In this document: positions 38,705-47,640 of the stretch, piece by piece
How the letters are laid out: every line of letters starts with the position of its first letter
How positions within the stretch are numbered: position 1 is the stretch's first letter
Source of the DNA: Branchiibius hedensis
GTDB lineage: Bacteria; Actinomycetota; Actinomycetes; Actinomycetales; Dermatophilaceae
NCBI RefSeq assembly: GCF_900108585.1
Contig: NZ_UESZ01000001.1
Coordinates: forward strand, 2,170,001 to 2,234,000
DNA length: 64,000 bases
Direction: 5' to 3'
Position numbers and translations under genes: made by a program
The notes under the pieces: model-generated
What the model saw: the letters and a program-made list of their open reading frames with translations, nothing else
What the model was told of the DNA's origin: nothing
The model's database searches: none

Positions 38705-39685
38705 ATGCGGATCACGGCCCTGTCCGGTGGCGTCGGTGGCGCCCGTTTCCTACGCGGAGTACTGCGCGCTCTCGAGCGCTCTGCCGAGCCGGTCGATCTG
38801 ACGATCATCGGCAACACCGGTGACGACATCACGCTCTTCGGCCTTCGGGTGTGCCCGGACCTCGACACCGTGCTCTACACGCTGGGTGGCGGGATCCACG
38901 AGGAACAGGGCTGGGGCCGCGCGGACGAGACCTTCTCGGTGCAAGGTGAGCTGGCGGCGTACGGCGCCACGCCCCAATGGTTCGGGATGGGCGACAAGGA
39001 CTTCGCGACCCACATCGTGCGCAGCCAGTGGCTGGGCCAGGGACAGAGCCTCTCGCAGGTCACCGCCCGGTTGGCCGATCGATGGGGCCTGCCCGCCCGC
39101 GGCGTGACCCTCCTGCCGATGACGGACACCCCCGTCGAAACCCACGTCGTCAGGGACGACGGCTCCGGCCCGCAGGCCGTGCACTTCCAGCAGTGGTGGG
39201 TCAAGGAGCACGCGGCAGTGCCCGCCGAGCGTTTCGTGGTGGCCGGGATGGATCGCGCGGCACCGGCGCCCGGCGTCCTGGACGCGATCCGGCAGGCGGA
39301 CGTGATCCTGCTGCCGCCGAGTAACCCCGTGGTGTCGATCGGGATCGTCCTGTCGGTGCCCGGTGTGCGCGACGCTCTGCGCGGCACCAGCGCACCCGTC
39401 GTCGGCGTGAGCCCGCTGATCTCCGGACGACCCGTGCGCGGGTACGCCGATGCGTGCCTGTCCGCGATCGGCGTCGAGTCCACCTCGCGCGCGGTCGCGG
39501 GCCTGTACGCCGACTTCCTGTCCGGGTGGCTGGTCGATGAGGCTGAAGACCTCTCGGCGTACGCCGATCTGCCGGGTGTGCGCGTCCTGCCCCGTCCGGT
39601 GTTGATGAGTGATCTGGATGCGACCGCGGATATCGCCCGGGCCGCGATCGATCTCGCCGACGCCGCACCTGTCGCGCAGCCGTGA
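38705..39685 (+). CDS. cofD: 2-phospho-L-lactate transferase (F420 biosynthesis)
   Basis: A 326-residue CofD/FbiA. It joins the phospho(enol)lactyl-GDP donor to the deazaflavin Fo, giving (dehydro)coenzyme F420-0. The N-terminus MRITALSGGVGGARFLRGV, then NTGDDITLFGLRVCPDLDT, and PPSNPVVSIGIVL are diagnostic. It is coupled to cofE by a 4-bp overlap. Together with the neighbouring ligase it shows that this organism makes F420. The gene diverges from whiB2, as in mycobacteria (fbiA). Confidence 0.96.
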   Translation: MRITALSGGVGGARFLRGVLRALERSAEPVDLTIIGNTGDDITLFGLRVCPDLDTVLYTLGGGIHEEQGWGRADETFSVQGELAAYGATPQWFGMGDKDFATHIVRSQWLGQGQSLSQVTARLADRWGLPARGVTLLPMTDTPVETHVVRDDGSGPQAVHFQQWWVKEHAAVPAERFVVAGMDRAAPAPGVLDAIRQADVILLPPSNPVVSIGIVLSVPGVRDALRGTSAPVVGVSPLISGRPVRGYADACLSAIGVESTSRAVAGLYADFLSGWLVDEAEDLSAYADLPGVRVLPRPVLMSDLDATADIARAAIDLADAAPVAQP

Positions 39686-40674
39686 CCATCACCCTGCTGC
39701 CGGTCACCGGCCTGCCGGAGATCGCTGCGGGTGACGACCTCGCCACGCTGATCGCGCAGGCCATCCACCTGCAGGACGGCGACATTGTCGTGATCACCAG
39801 CAAGGTGGTCTCCAAAGCCCTCGGACTGGGGGTACTCACCCACGACCGTCAGGCGCTGGTGCTGGAGCAATCCACCGCGGTGGTCGCCGAGCGAGCCACG
39901 GCAACCGGGGTCACCCGCATCGTCGCGTCATCGTCGGGGCCGGTGATGACCGGCGCAGGCATCGACGCGTCCAACAGCGAGGAGTTGCTGGTGCTGCCGC
40001 CCGACCCGGATGCCGCCGCCGACGACCTGCGCACGGCGTTGCAGGCGGCGACGGGGGTCCACCTGGCCGTCGTGCTGTCGGACACCTCGGGGCGCCCGTG
40101 GCGAGCCGGACTGTCGGACTTCGCGCTCGGCAGCAGCGGCCTGCAGCGATTGGACGACCTGCGCGGACTGGCCGACACCCACGGTCGCGATCTGGCCGTC
40201 ACTGTGCGCAACCTGGCCGACGAAATCGCCTCTGCCGCAGACCTGGTCAAGGGCAAGATCGAGCGGGTGCCCGTGGCCGTCGTACGCGGATCCGCCTCGT
40301 TGCTCACCGATGAACCCCAGCCGTCGCTGGTGCGCACCGGACCCACGGACTGGTTCGCGCTGGGCCGGCACGAGGCGGTCCGCGCCGCGCTCGGGGTCAC
40401 CCCTGGCTCCCCCGACGCCGAGGCGGTCGGCCTGCCCGCCGTGGGTGAGGAGCCGGTCGCCGAGCGGCTGCAGCGCGCCGTACGGGCAGCAGCCCACGGC
40501 CAGCCGCCGGTCGCCGTCCAGGTCGATGAGCAGAGCCTCGAACTCGCCGCGGACGACCCGGTGGCACTGGGCCGCGTGTGGGCCCGGATCGAGGTGGCGT
40601 TGGCCGGTGAGCGCCTGACCTGCAGCGCCCAGCAGCTCGGCCCGCAGCGGGTGCGGATCACCGTCCGCACCTAG
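39682..40674 (+). CDS. cofE: Coenzyme F420-0:L-glutamate ligase (CofE-type, short FbiB)
   Basis: A 330-residue ligase that adds glutamates to F420-0. The CofE domain spans about 1-245 with DIVVITSKVVSK, LVLSDTSGRPWRAG-like VVLSDTSGRPWRAGLSDF and DEIASAADLVKGKIERVPVA. Mycobacterial FbiB is about 448 residues because a nitroreductase-like domain that reduces dehydro-F420 is fused behind CofE. Here only about 85 unrelated residues follow, so that reductase must be elsewhere or different. GTG at 39682 overlaps the cofD stop. Confidence 0.92.
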   Translation: MTITLLPVTGLPEIAAGDDLATLIAQAIHLQDGDIVVITSKVVSKALGLGVLTHDRQALVLEQSTAVVAERATATGVTRIVASSSGPVMTGAGIDASNSEELLVLPPDPDAAADDLRTALQAATGVHLAVVLSDTSGRPWRAGLSDFALGSSGLQRLDDLRGLADTHGRDLAVTVRNLADEIASAADLVKGKIERVPVAVVRGSASLLTDEPQPSLVRTGPTDWFALGRHEAVRAALGVTPGSPDAEAVGLPAVGEEPVAERLQRAVRAAAHGQPPVAVQVDEQSLELAADDPVALGRVWARIEVALAGERLTCSAQQLGPQRVRITVRT

Positions 40675-40684
40675 AATCGGGCCC

Positions 40685-41914
40685 GTGCAACTCGGCAATG
40701 ACGACTTCGTCCCGGTGATCCTGGGCACCAACCTCAACGCGTACAACATCTCCCGGTCTCTCCACGAGGCGTACGGCGTGCGCTCGCTGGCCCTGGGCCG
40801 GTTCGCAGTGCGGGAGACGGCGGACTCCACGATCGTGGAGGTGCGCGCCCGGGCCGACTTCGCCGATGCCGACGTCATCGTGTCCGTCCTGGACGACGTC
40901 GCGCGCGAGTTCCCCGGCCGGAAGCTGCTGCTGATCCCGACGATCGAGTTCTACACCAACGTCGTGCTGGATCGCCGTGGCGATCTGGACGAGCGGTACG
41001 TCGTGCCACTGCCTGGTCGCGAGGTCACCGACCGGTTGATGAACAAGACCGACTTCTACCGCACCTGCGCCGAGTTGGGTGTGCCGCACCCGGAGACGGT
41101 GATCGTCGGACCGGACACTCCGCTGGGCGACACGTTCGGCACGGACCTGCCGTTCCCCTATCCGGTGATCCTCAAACCGTCGAACACCGACATCTACCCG
41201 CGCTTGGATTTTGCCGGCAAACAGAAGGTCTACGTGGTGCAGAACGCCACGGAACTGCGGGACATTGCGGGCCGGATCTTCGTGGCCGGCTACGACGACG
41301 ACCTGGTCGTGCAGGAGTACCTGGCCGGGGACGAAGCGGTCATGCGCGTGGCGAACACCTACTCCGACCAACACGGTTCGATGCGCTTCGCGGCCTGCGG
41401 CCAGGTCGTGCTCACCGAGTGGGATCCGGCCCTGGTGGGCAACAACAACGCGATCATCTCGGTGCGCGACGACGAGCTCGTGGAGTCGATGCAGCGCTTC
41501 CTGGACGGCGTCGGGTACGTCGGTCTGGCGAACTTCGACGTCATGCACGACCGGCGGACCGGGTTGCGCAAACTGCTCGAGGTGAACCTGCGGCCCGGTG
41601 CCACGTCGTACTACGCGATGGCCGGCGGGGGGAATCTGATCCGGCCGGTCGTCCAGGACCTGGTCTACAACCGGCCGGTGCCGTTCACGGTTGCGACGCA
41701 GGAGCGGCTCTGGCTGAACGTGCCCTACCCGGTGGTACGTCGGTTCGCACCGAAATCCCTTCGGGCGCAGTACAAGTCGGCCGCCAAGAACGGCAAGGTC
41801 CACACGTTGGACTACGTACCCGACCTCAGCGCCGCGCGACGCATCGACATCGCGCGGATTGACGCCCGGCACACGTTGGCTTATTTCAAGTACGCGAAGA
41901 CGCGCTCGCAGTAA
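40685..41914 (+). CDS. ATP-grasp carboxylate-amine ligase-like protein
   Basis: A 409-residue ATP-grasp enzyme. After an N-terminal Rossmann-like preATP domain comes YPVILKPSNTDIY, VQEYLAGDEAVMR and EVNLRPGATSYYAM, the nucleotide- and Mg-binding blocks. Such enzymes form amide bonds between a carboxylate and an amine; substrates could be amino acids added to a wall polymer, but none can be named. It lies 10 bp after cofE on the same strand and overlaps the convergent aminotransferase gene by 29 bp. It may be the left border of the glycan locus. Confidence 0.82.
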   Translation: MQLGNDDFVPVILGTNLNAYNISRSLHEAYGVRSLALGRFAVRETADSTIVEVRARADFADADVIVSVLDDVAREFPGRKLLLIPTIEFYTNVVLDRRGDLDERYVVPLPGREVTDRLMNKTDFYRTCAELGVPHPETVIVGPDTPLGDTFGTDLPFPYPVILKPSNTDIYPRLDFAGKQKVYVVQNATELRDIAGRIFVAGYDDDLVVQEYLAGDEAVMRVANTYSDQHGSMRFAACGQVVLTEWDPALVGNNNAIISVRDDELVESMQRFLDGVGYVGLANFDVMHDRRTGLRKLLEVNLRPGATSYYAMAGGGNLIRPVVQDLVYNRPVPFTVATQERLWLNVPYPVVRRFAPKSLRAQYKSAAKNGKVHTLDYVPDLSAARRIDIARIDARHTLAYFKYAKTRSQ

Positions 41915-43052
41915 GGGATTCGCGCAGCACTCCTGCGGCGGCCACCGCCGCGTCGGGCGCGACATCGGTGGGCAGGTTCACGATCCGTGCAATGAGATCC
42001 TCGGTGCGCGCGAGCGCGGGATCCCCTGGTGTGTAGTGGTATTCGGCGGGGTTCGCAGCACCTGGGAAGAGTGCCGGTCGGTACCAGCGACCGGCGTAGT
42101 GCCCGGCCGCGGTGAGCTTCCGCACCGTCGGTTCGGCGTCCGTCGGATCCGCCACGAAGAACGGGAATCGCACCAACGGACTTGTCGCAGTGGCTGATTC
42201 GGGGATCTGCACGAGGTCAGCCAACTGCTCGCGGTAGATCGCCACCGCGGCTGCGCGGCGCTTCTCGGTCGCGTCCAGCCCGGGCAGCGCCTGCGCGATC
42301 TGGGCGATCACCGAGGCGCTAGGAGCCATCGGCGGATGACTGACTCCGCCGCGCGTCTCGACGGGCGCGATCGCCGGTTCGAGGATCCCGGTGGCGACCA
42401 AGGCCTTGCGCGCCCTGCCCGACAGCGGTGCAGGGAGTCGGTTGAGCACACCGTTCTGGGTCCGATAACTACGCACGGCGACCTCGAGGCGACCATCAAC
42501 GACCGGCAGCGTCGCGAGGCGGCCGCTGATCCGGGCATGCAGGTCGCGATCGCTCAGCGCGGGGTTCACCCAGATCGCCCCGCCGAACCGGGTCGGCAGC
42601 ATCTTCTCGATCCCGAAGGAGTGCACCGAGATGTCCGCCAGCGGCGTCCCGTCCTCGCCACGTGCCATCCGGGTGACGCAGTGGCAGGAGTCCTCGACCA
42701 GCAGCACCCCCTCGGCCCGCTGCCGCACCTGCCGGGCCCGCTCCTCGTCGATGATCCCGAAGGTGTGCTGCAGCACGACCGCACGCGCGCCGGGTGGCAA
42801 CGTGTCGGGGTCGAGCGCCAGGGAGTCGGGATGCACCTCGCCGTACACCGGGGTCAGGCCGGCCACCAGGATCGGGTCGACCGCCGTCGCGCAGGTCAGC
42901 ACCTGCGTCGCCACCGAGCCCGGACCATCGACCGCGATCTCCTCGAAGACCACCTGCATGCCGTGCCGGGCTTTGAAGACCAGGTGCCAATCCGCGGCCC
43001 GCGTCCCGGTCCGGTCGGCGAGCATTGCGAGTACGTCGTGCGCCTGGGACAT
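41886..43052 (-). CDS. DegT/DnrJ/EryC1/StrS-family aminotransferase-like protein
   Basis: A 388-residue fold-type I PLP protein of the sugar-aminotransferase family. VLQHTFGI and VEDSCHC precede the expected PLP lysine in SVHSFGIEKMLPTRFGGAI. DegT enzymes usually aminate keto-sugars of nucleotide diphosphate sugars; this one is divergent from PseC at 55.5 kb. The ATG at 43052 (MSQAHDVLAML) is preferred. Function in the glycan locus is likely from context only. Confidence 0.8.
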   Translation of the reverse strand: MSQAHDVLAMLADRTGTRAADWHLVFKARHGMQVVFEEIAVDGPGSVATQVLTCATAVDPILVAGLTPVYGEVHPDSLALDPDTLPPGARAVVLQHTFGIIDEERARQVRQRAEGVLLVEDSCHCVTRMARGEDGTPLADISVHSFGIEKMLPTRFGGAIWVNPALSDRDLHARISGRLATLPVVDGRLEVAVRSYRTQNGVLNRLPAPLSGRARKALVATGILEPAIAPVETRGGVSHPPMAPSASVIAQIAQALPGLDATEKRRAAAVAIYREQLADLVQIPESATATSPLVRFPFFVADPTDAEPTVRKLTAAGHYAGRWYRPALFPGAANPAEYHYTPGDPALARTEDLIARIVNLPTDVAPDAAVAAAGVLRESLTASASSRT

Positions 43053-43105
43053 GCGCCCAACCCTAACTGGGACCACAACGCGTCGAGAGGTGCCTTACGG
43101 TCACC

Positions 43106-44011
43106 TCACCAGGCGGGTAGGTGGGTTGGCAACGTCAACCGGGCGCCACGACGAGGAGCACCCAGGCCGCCGGCGGTCACGAGATATTGCACGCGGAAGC
43201 GATGCCCGGCGTACGGCGCCAGCAACTCCTGCATCCCGGCGTCGTCGACCGGTGCGCCGGTCAGCGCGAATCCGACGTCCTTGGCGACGTGATAGTCGCC
43301 GAAACTGACGGCATCAGGGTCCCCGATCGCGCGCTGCAGAGTCTCCGCGGCCGTCCACACGCCGATCCCCGGCACCGTGCGCAACCGGCGCCACGCGTCG
43401 GGCACCGGCAACGAGACGGCCTCCTCGAGCCGCTCTGCTACCCGCAGCGCCCGCATGATCGTGTCCGAGCGGGCCGCATCCACCCCGGCACGCAACCACT
43501 CCCACGACGGGATCCGGGCCCACCCGCTGACCGGCGGCGGCACCATGAGGTCGGTGCGCGGCCCGGGTGCCCGAGCGCCGTACCGCTGGACGAGTCGCCG
43601 GTAGGCACCGAAGGCCTGTTTGCCGGTCACCCGCTGCTCGATGATCGCCGGGATCAGCGCGTCCAGGACGCGATCGGTGCGTCCGATCCGCCAGTCGCGG
43701 TGCTGGCGGGCTGCCTCCCGCAGGACTGCGTGGTGAATCTCGAAACCGGACACATCGTCCACCTCGCCCAGCAGTCGCGGCGACTGGGCAATGGCCCACC
43801 CGGCGCCCGGGCCCCAAGCGGTGACCTCAACGCCCTCCGGCCGCACCAGAAAGCGCGTCGTCACCGGCCCTTCAGGAGTCTGCGAAGCCCGCCAGAGCCC
43901 GGTTGCATCGGCCCGCCAGGTCGGGTCACCGGCACCGCGACGCAAGCTGCCCAGGATCGAGCGCACCGGCACCGGCCGCCCGGGCCGGAAGGTGGTGGTG
44001 AGTGCGGTCAC
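43106..44011 (-). CDS. DNA-3-methyladenine glycosylase family protein (AlkA-like)
   Basis: A 301-residue HhH-GPD base-excision glycosylase. The helix-hairpin-helix LRTVPGIGVWTAAETLQRA is followed by the catalytic Asp region VSFGDYHVAKD. IIEQRVTGKQAFGAYRRLV is also typical of the family. It removes alkylated purines from DNA. It overlaps the upstream methyltransferase-like gene by 4 bp. A repair gene within a glycan locus is probably an old neighbour and not part of the pathway. Confidence 0.9.
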   Translation of the reverse strand: MTALTTTFRPGRPVPVRSILGSLRRGAGDPTWRADATGLWRASQTPEGPVTTRFLVRPEGVEVTAWGPGAGWAIAQSPRLLGEVDDVSGFEIHHAVLREAARQHRDWRIGRTDRVLDALIPAIIEQRVTGKQAFGAYRRLVQRYGARAPGPRTDLMVPPPVSGWARIPSWEWLRAGVDAARSDTIMRALRVAERLEEAVSLPVPDAWRRLRTVPGIGVWTAAETLQRAIGDPDAVSFGDYHVAKDVGFALTGAPVDDAGMQELLAPYAGHRFRVQYLVTAGGLGAPRRGARLTLPTHLPAW

Positions 44012-44745
44012 CGTCGCCGGAAGGTGAGCAGCGCCAGCCCGTACGACGCTCCGGAGTCGGCTGCCCGACGGGCCAACTGGCCCTCCACCAGACCCACGTC
44101 ACCGATCAGACCCAACCCCTGCTCGTCGGCCCGGGCTATCACGCCGCGCAGATCGGCGACGGAGAACGAGCCCTCGTCGGCGGGACCCAGGCGGGTGGTG
44201 AGGCTGATGACGCCGCCGTGCCGCAGCGCCGCGCTGCCGTGCGCCAGGTCCAGGTCAATCGTCTCCGGTGTGGCGGAGTGTGGGTGCAGGCGGACCACCA
44301 TGTCGACCGTGCCCGGGTCGAGGTCGGTGCCCACGACGTCCGGCCGCATCACGTTGAGCGACAACGGGGCGAAGCCCGCACGCGAGGCCCACCGGGTGAA
44401 AACCGAGCGGGGCCCGGCCGCGTCGACCACGACGGAGCGGTGTCGGCCGTCGTCGACGACGCGGACCAGGGCCGCCAGTGCCCCGAGGGCGGCCCACGCG
44501 GCGGTGTCGTCGATGGTGCGCGGCAGCCGCAACAGCCGTCCGGCGCGGCGAGCGGCTTTGGCCTGTCCCCCGTCCACCAGGAGTGCGGTGGGACGCACCC
44601 CGGCCAGATGGGATTTGTCCAGCGGCCCGCTGTTGCGCGGTAGCCGGGCCGCCGTATCCCGGGCGGCGGTGCGGGCTCGATCGAAGGCGTTGCGGACGAC
44701 AGGTGCGGACGCGATCAGCGCGGCCGTCTTGGGGTTGGCCCTCAC
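44008..44745 (-). CDS. Conserved protein, methyltransferase-like fold
   Basis: A 245-residue protein that I cannot name. SVVVDAAGPRSVFTRWASRA followed by NVMRPDVVGTDLDPGTVDMV and LRHGGVISLTTRLG has the strand-loop order of a class I methyltransferase, but the SAM-binding glycine loop (GxGxG) is not intact, so it may be a non-catalytic relative. It overlaps the AlkA-like gene by 4 bp and lies 10 bp downstream of the frameshifted glycosyltransferase, so it may belong to the end of the same transcript. Confidence 0.65.
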   Translation of the reverse strand: MRANPKTAALIASAPVVRNAFDRARTAARDTAARLPRNSGPLDKSHLAGVRPTALLVDGGQAKAARRAGRLLRLPRTIDDTAAWAALGALAALVRVVDDGRHRSVVVDAAGPRSVFTRWASRAGFAPLSLNVMRPDVVGTDLDPGTVDMVVRLHPHSATPETIDLDLAHGSAALRHGGVISLTTRLGPADEGSFSVADLRGVIARADEQGLGLIGDVGLVEGQLARRAADSGASYGLALLTFRRR

Positions 44746-44755
44746 GCAACTGACA

Positions 44756-45687
44756 CTAGACGACGGGACTGACAGGGGGCGGGAGATAACGCGACAGCAA
44801 ACTGCGTTGATCCTCGCTCAGCGCGCGTTCCAGAGCCTCGGTCCCCGGCGGCAGCACCCGCAGCACCGGGCACTGATGCAGAGCGGCCAGATTCAGCAGT
44901 GCCGTGCTGGAGGCGCCGATCAGCAGATCCGCGGTGACCACCGCTGGGTCCAATTCGGCCGGTACGTCGATGGGCAAGGTGGCGTAGCCGGCGTAGCGTC
45001 CGGGGCCTCGGCCGGGTGCGGGCGAACCAGGAACTGCCGACCCGCCGCCTGTTGCTGCGCGGCGAGCGCTGCAATGTGCGCCGCGTAGCTGTCGGCGTCC
45101 ACGAGCCCGAGGTCGACCCAGGGTTGGGTGAGCAGGATGGCGCGTCCGGGTGCGAACGAGCCGACCTCGATCGGCCCCAGAGCCCGCCGGAACTCGGCCG
45201 CGACCGGTTCGAAGACCGCCCAATCGTCCGCCTTGCGGTAGAGCGGCCATCGCACGGTCGTCAGCGTGCGGTTGCCCGTTGCGATCGCCGCCGCTCGCAG
45301 CGTCGAGCGAAGCTGTGAACCACCCTGACGCAGGTACGCCGCGCGCCGGGTCCGCCAGTCGCCGTACGTCCCGAGGCCCTCGTCGACGACCACGGTGGTG
45401 ATCCGGCTCCGCGGGTCGGATCGCCGCAACGCGGCCAGGGGACGTAACCCGGGAGCCCCGACCGCGACGTACGTGACGGGTCCTTTGGGCGCCAAATCCG
45501 TTGTGCTGTCGATGAATTCGACATCCAACGGCAGCGCCTTGGTCACATCGTCCCGGCTGACGGTCGCGGACAGGAAGCTGCCGCCCTCCAGGTAACGAAG
45601 CTGCGTGTCCGGCGGCAGGGTGCGCAGATAGGAGGCAACGTAGACCAGATGCGTCCGGCTGCGGACGCCGGTCACCACGACGCTCAT
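44756..45687 (-). pseudogene. Polysialyltransferase-like glycosyltransferase, frameshifted
   Basis: The intended product is about 310 residues with a GT-B-like layout: N-terminal MSVVVTGVRSRTHLVYVASY, a middle VVVDEGLGTYGDW, then FLVRPHPAEAP and a C-terminal LLIGASSTALLNLAAL block like the donor-site region of bacterial polysialyl- and CDP-glycerol transferases. The frame from the ATG at 45687 is good to about 45003, then runs out of homology to a stop at 44920. The continuation (GRYAGYATLPIDVPAELDPA) is in another frame ending at 44756. The 932-base length is one short of a codon multiple. One missing base in the GGGG run (45002-45005) explains it. It is coupled to the GT2 fusion gene by a 4-bp overlap. 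Confidence 0.75.
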
Positions 45688-46910
45688 ACGACCGGCGGCC
45701 GGCCCGCGCGCGTCAACCGGGCCACCGTCTTCCAGGACATCGGCCGGCGCTGCCCCGCCGGCGTGCGCACACCTTCGGCGAAGCCGCGGAACCACACCTT
45801 CAGCGACTCCTTGTCGTGCACCTGCAGCAACGTGATCGCCGTCCAGTTGCCCAGGTAGATCGGCACCAGCGGCCACGGCAGGTTGCGCCGCGCGACCCAC
45901 ACCCGGTTGCGGGCGTTGGTGCGGTAGTAGACCGCGTGCCGGGCGGCGTCGGTCGACGGGTGGTTCACGACGATGTCCGGCGCGTAGATGATCCGCCAGC
46001 CGGCGTCCACCAGCCGCCAGGCCAGATCGATGCCCTCGTGGGCGAAGAAGAACTGCCCGGGCCAGCCGCCGACCTGCTCGAACGCGCTGCGACGGATCAT
46101 GAAGACCGCCTCCCAGAACCACGTCGCCTCGCCGGCTGCTCCCCCGTCGGACACGTCGAAGCGAGGCACCCAGCGGCGGGGCGCGGGTTTACCGGTCGGG
46201 TCCTCGCCGCGTGGCTGCGCAACTGCGATGTCGGGCTCGGCCAGGATCACCGCGGCCAGTCGGGCAAGAACATCGGGCGTGGGCAGGCTCGCGTCGTCGT
46301 CGTAGAAGTAGATCAACTCCCCGCGTGCCTCAGCGGCGCCGACGTTGCGACCCTCGGGTATGCCGACGTTCTCCGACAGGTGGACGGTGCGCACCCAGTC
46401 GGGCAATCCCGTTGGCTGCCAGCCGTTTCCGACCAGGACGACATCAAGATCGACGCCTTCCTGCGCCTGCAACGTCTCCAGTGCCCGGGCCAACTCCACC
46501 GGCCGGTCGCCCATGTGCAGCATGACGACACCGACCGTGGGCTTCTTCGTCATGCTGCCCAGGCTAATCACCAGATCGTCACGTTTGATCGTGCGCACCT
46601 CGATCCCATCGGGTACGTCGACCGGCAGCCCCGCGCGCTTGACCAGCAGCAGGATCGGCTCACCGGTGAGCTTGGCGACAACCTCCGCTCGGGTCCAGGC
46701 CGGCCAGAAGATCGCGGGGTCGTCGATGCCGGTACGCCGGGCCAGGGCGGGCGGGACCGGTGCACCGGCGATCTCCGCGTCGACCGCATGGTCTCGCGCA
46801 GGAAGGTCCCACACGACTGCGCGGCCGTCGGCGAGGTAGCTGGCTGCGCCACCGCGCCGGGTCCGCGCCTCGCGGGCCGTGACGACCAGCGGCTCAGATG
46901 CCGCCGCCAC
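45684..46910 (-). CDS. Phosphopantetheinyl-transferase-like domain fused to GT2 glycosyltransferase
   Basis: A 408-residue fusion. Residues 1-119 look like a shortened Sfp-type 4'-phosphopantetheinyl transferase: HAVDAEI and FWPAWTRAEVVAKLTG with the W72/E76/K80 pattern. Residues 120-408 are a GT2 domain: MTKKPTVGVVMLHMGDRPVE, NVGIPEGRNVGA, DDD at 204-206, GGWPGQFFFAHEGIDLAWR. No stop codon separates the parts and no clear ribosome-binding site precedes Met120, so a true fusion is likely. It starts with GTG at 46910, overlapping the SDR gene by 17 bp. The carrier protein it could prime is encoded at 48850-49101. Confidence 0.78.
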   Translation of the reverse strand: MAAASEPLVVTAREARTRRGGAASYLADGRAVVWDLPARDHAVDAEIAGAPVPPALARRTGIDDPAIFWPAWTRAEVVAKLTGEPILLLVKRAGLPVDVPDGIEVRTIKRDDLVISLGSMTKKPTVGVVMLHMGDRPVELARALETLQAQEGVDLDVVLVGNGWQPTGLPDWVRTVHLSENVGIPEGRNVGAAEARGELIYFYDDDASLPTPDVLARLAAVILAEPDIAVAQPRGEDPTGKPAPRRWVPRFDVSDGGAAGEATWFWEAVFMIRRSAFEQVGGWPGQFFFAHEGIDLAWRLVDAGWRIIYAPDIVVNHPSTDAARHAVYYRTNARNRVWVARRNLPWPLVPIYLGNWTAITLLQVHDKESLKVWFRGFAEGVRTPAGQRRPMSWKTVARLTRAGRPPVV

Positions 46911-47640
46911 CGTCGACCACGATGACCTGACCGTTGAGGTTGGTGTCGTCGAAGAGCAGGGACTTGACCAACGGCGTGACGTTCGCCGGCTCGACCAGGC
47001 GACCGGTCGGCGTACGTCGGGTGATGGTCGACAGTTGCTCGGTGCCCAACACCGAACTCATCTCGGAGGCAAAGAAGCCCGGCGCGATCGAGTTGACCAG
47101 GAAGCGGCCGTGCATCTCCCGGGCCAGGGCTCGCATCGCCGAATCGAGGCCACCCTTGGTGGCCGAGTAGGCGACCAGACCGGAGTAGCCGCGCTGCGCG
47201 CAGATCGAGGTGACCATGATGATCCGGCCCCGGCCGACCTTGGCCATCGCGTGCCGCAGGAAGGCGCGGGTCAGCAGCAGTGGCGCGGTCAGGTTGGTGC
47301 CGATGATGTCGGCGATCCGCTCCGGCGAGGTGTGCACGTGCAGCGAATCCTGCCCGATGGCAGCGTTGTTGATCAGCGAGTCGATCGGACCGAGATGCTC
47401 GGCGGCTTCCTTGATGAAGGTGCGCACCGCCTTCTCGTCGGTGGCGTCGACCGAGCCGATGTGTACGTCGTCCGGACGCTCCGCTGCCAGTTGCTCCAGC
47501 TCGGGGGTGATGGTGCGGGCGAAGGTCGCGACCTTGGCGCCACCGTCCAGCGCGCCGCGCACCAGGTCAAGACCCAGTCCGCGCGAACCGCCAGAGATCA
47601 GAACGACGCGCGCCGCCGGGATGGGAGTGGATTCAGACAT
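46894..47640 (-). CDS. Ketoreductase-like SDR
   Basis: A 248-residue classical SDR, closest in pattern to FabG (3-oxoacyl-ACP reductase). NAD(P) loop SGGSRGLG (16-23), LINNAAIG, and the catalytic Ser145, Tyr158, Lys162 (YSATK) are intact; the C-terminus VDGGGGI is also typical. Overlaps of 8 bp upstream (ligase) and 17 bp downstream (PPTase-like/GT2) show a tight operon. With an adjacent carrier protein and adenylate ligase, reduction of a beta-keto acyl group on the carrier is a reasonable inference. Confidence 0.88.
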   Translation of the reverse strand: MSESTPIPAARVVLISGGSRGLGLDLVRGALDGGAKVATFARTITPELEQLAAERPDDVHIGSVDATDEKAVRTFIKEAAEHLGPIDSLINNAAIGQDSLHVHTSPERIADIIGTNLTAPLLLTRAFLRHAMAKVGRGRIIMVTSICAQRGYSGLVAYSATKGGLDSAMRALAREMHGRFLVNSIAPGFFASEMSSVLGTEQLSTITRRTPTGRLVEPANVTPLVKSLLFDDTNLNGQVIVVDGGGGI

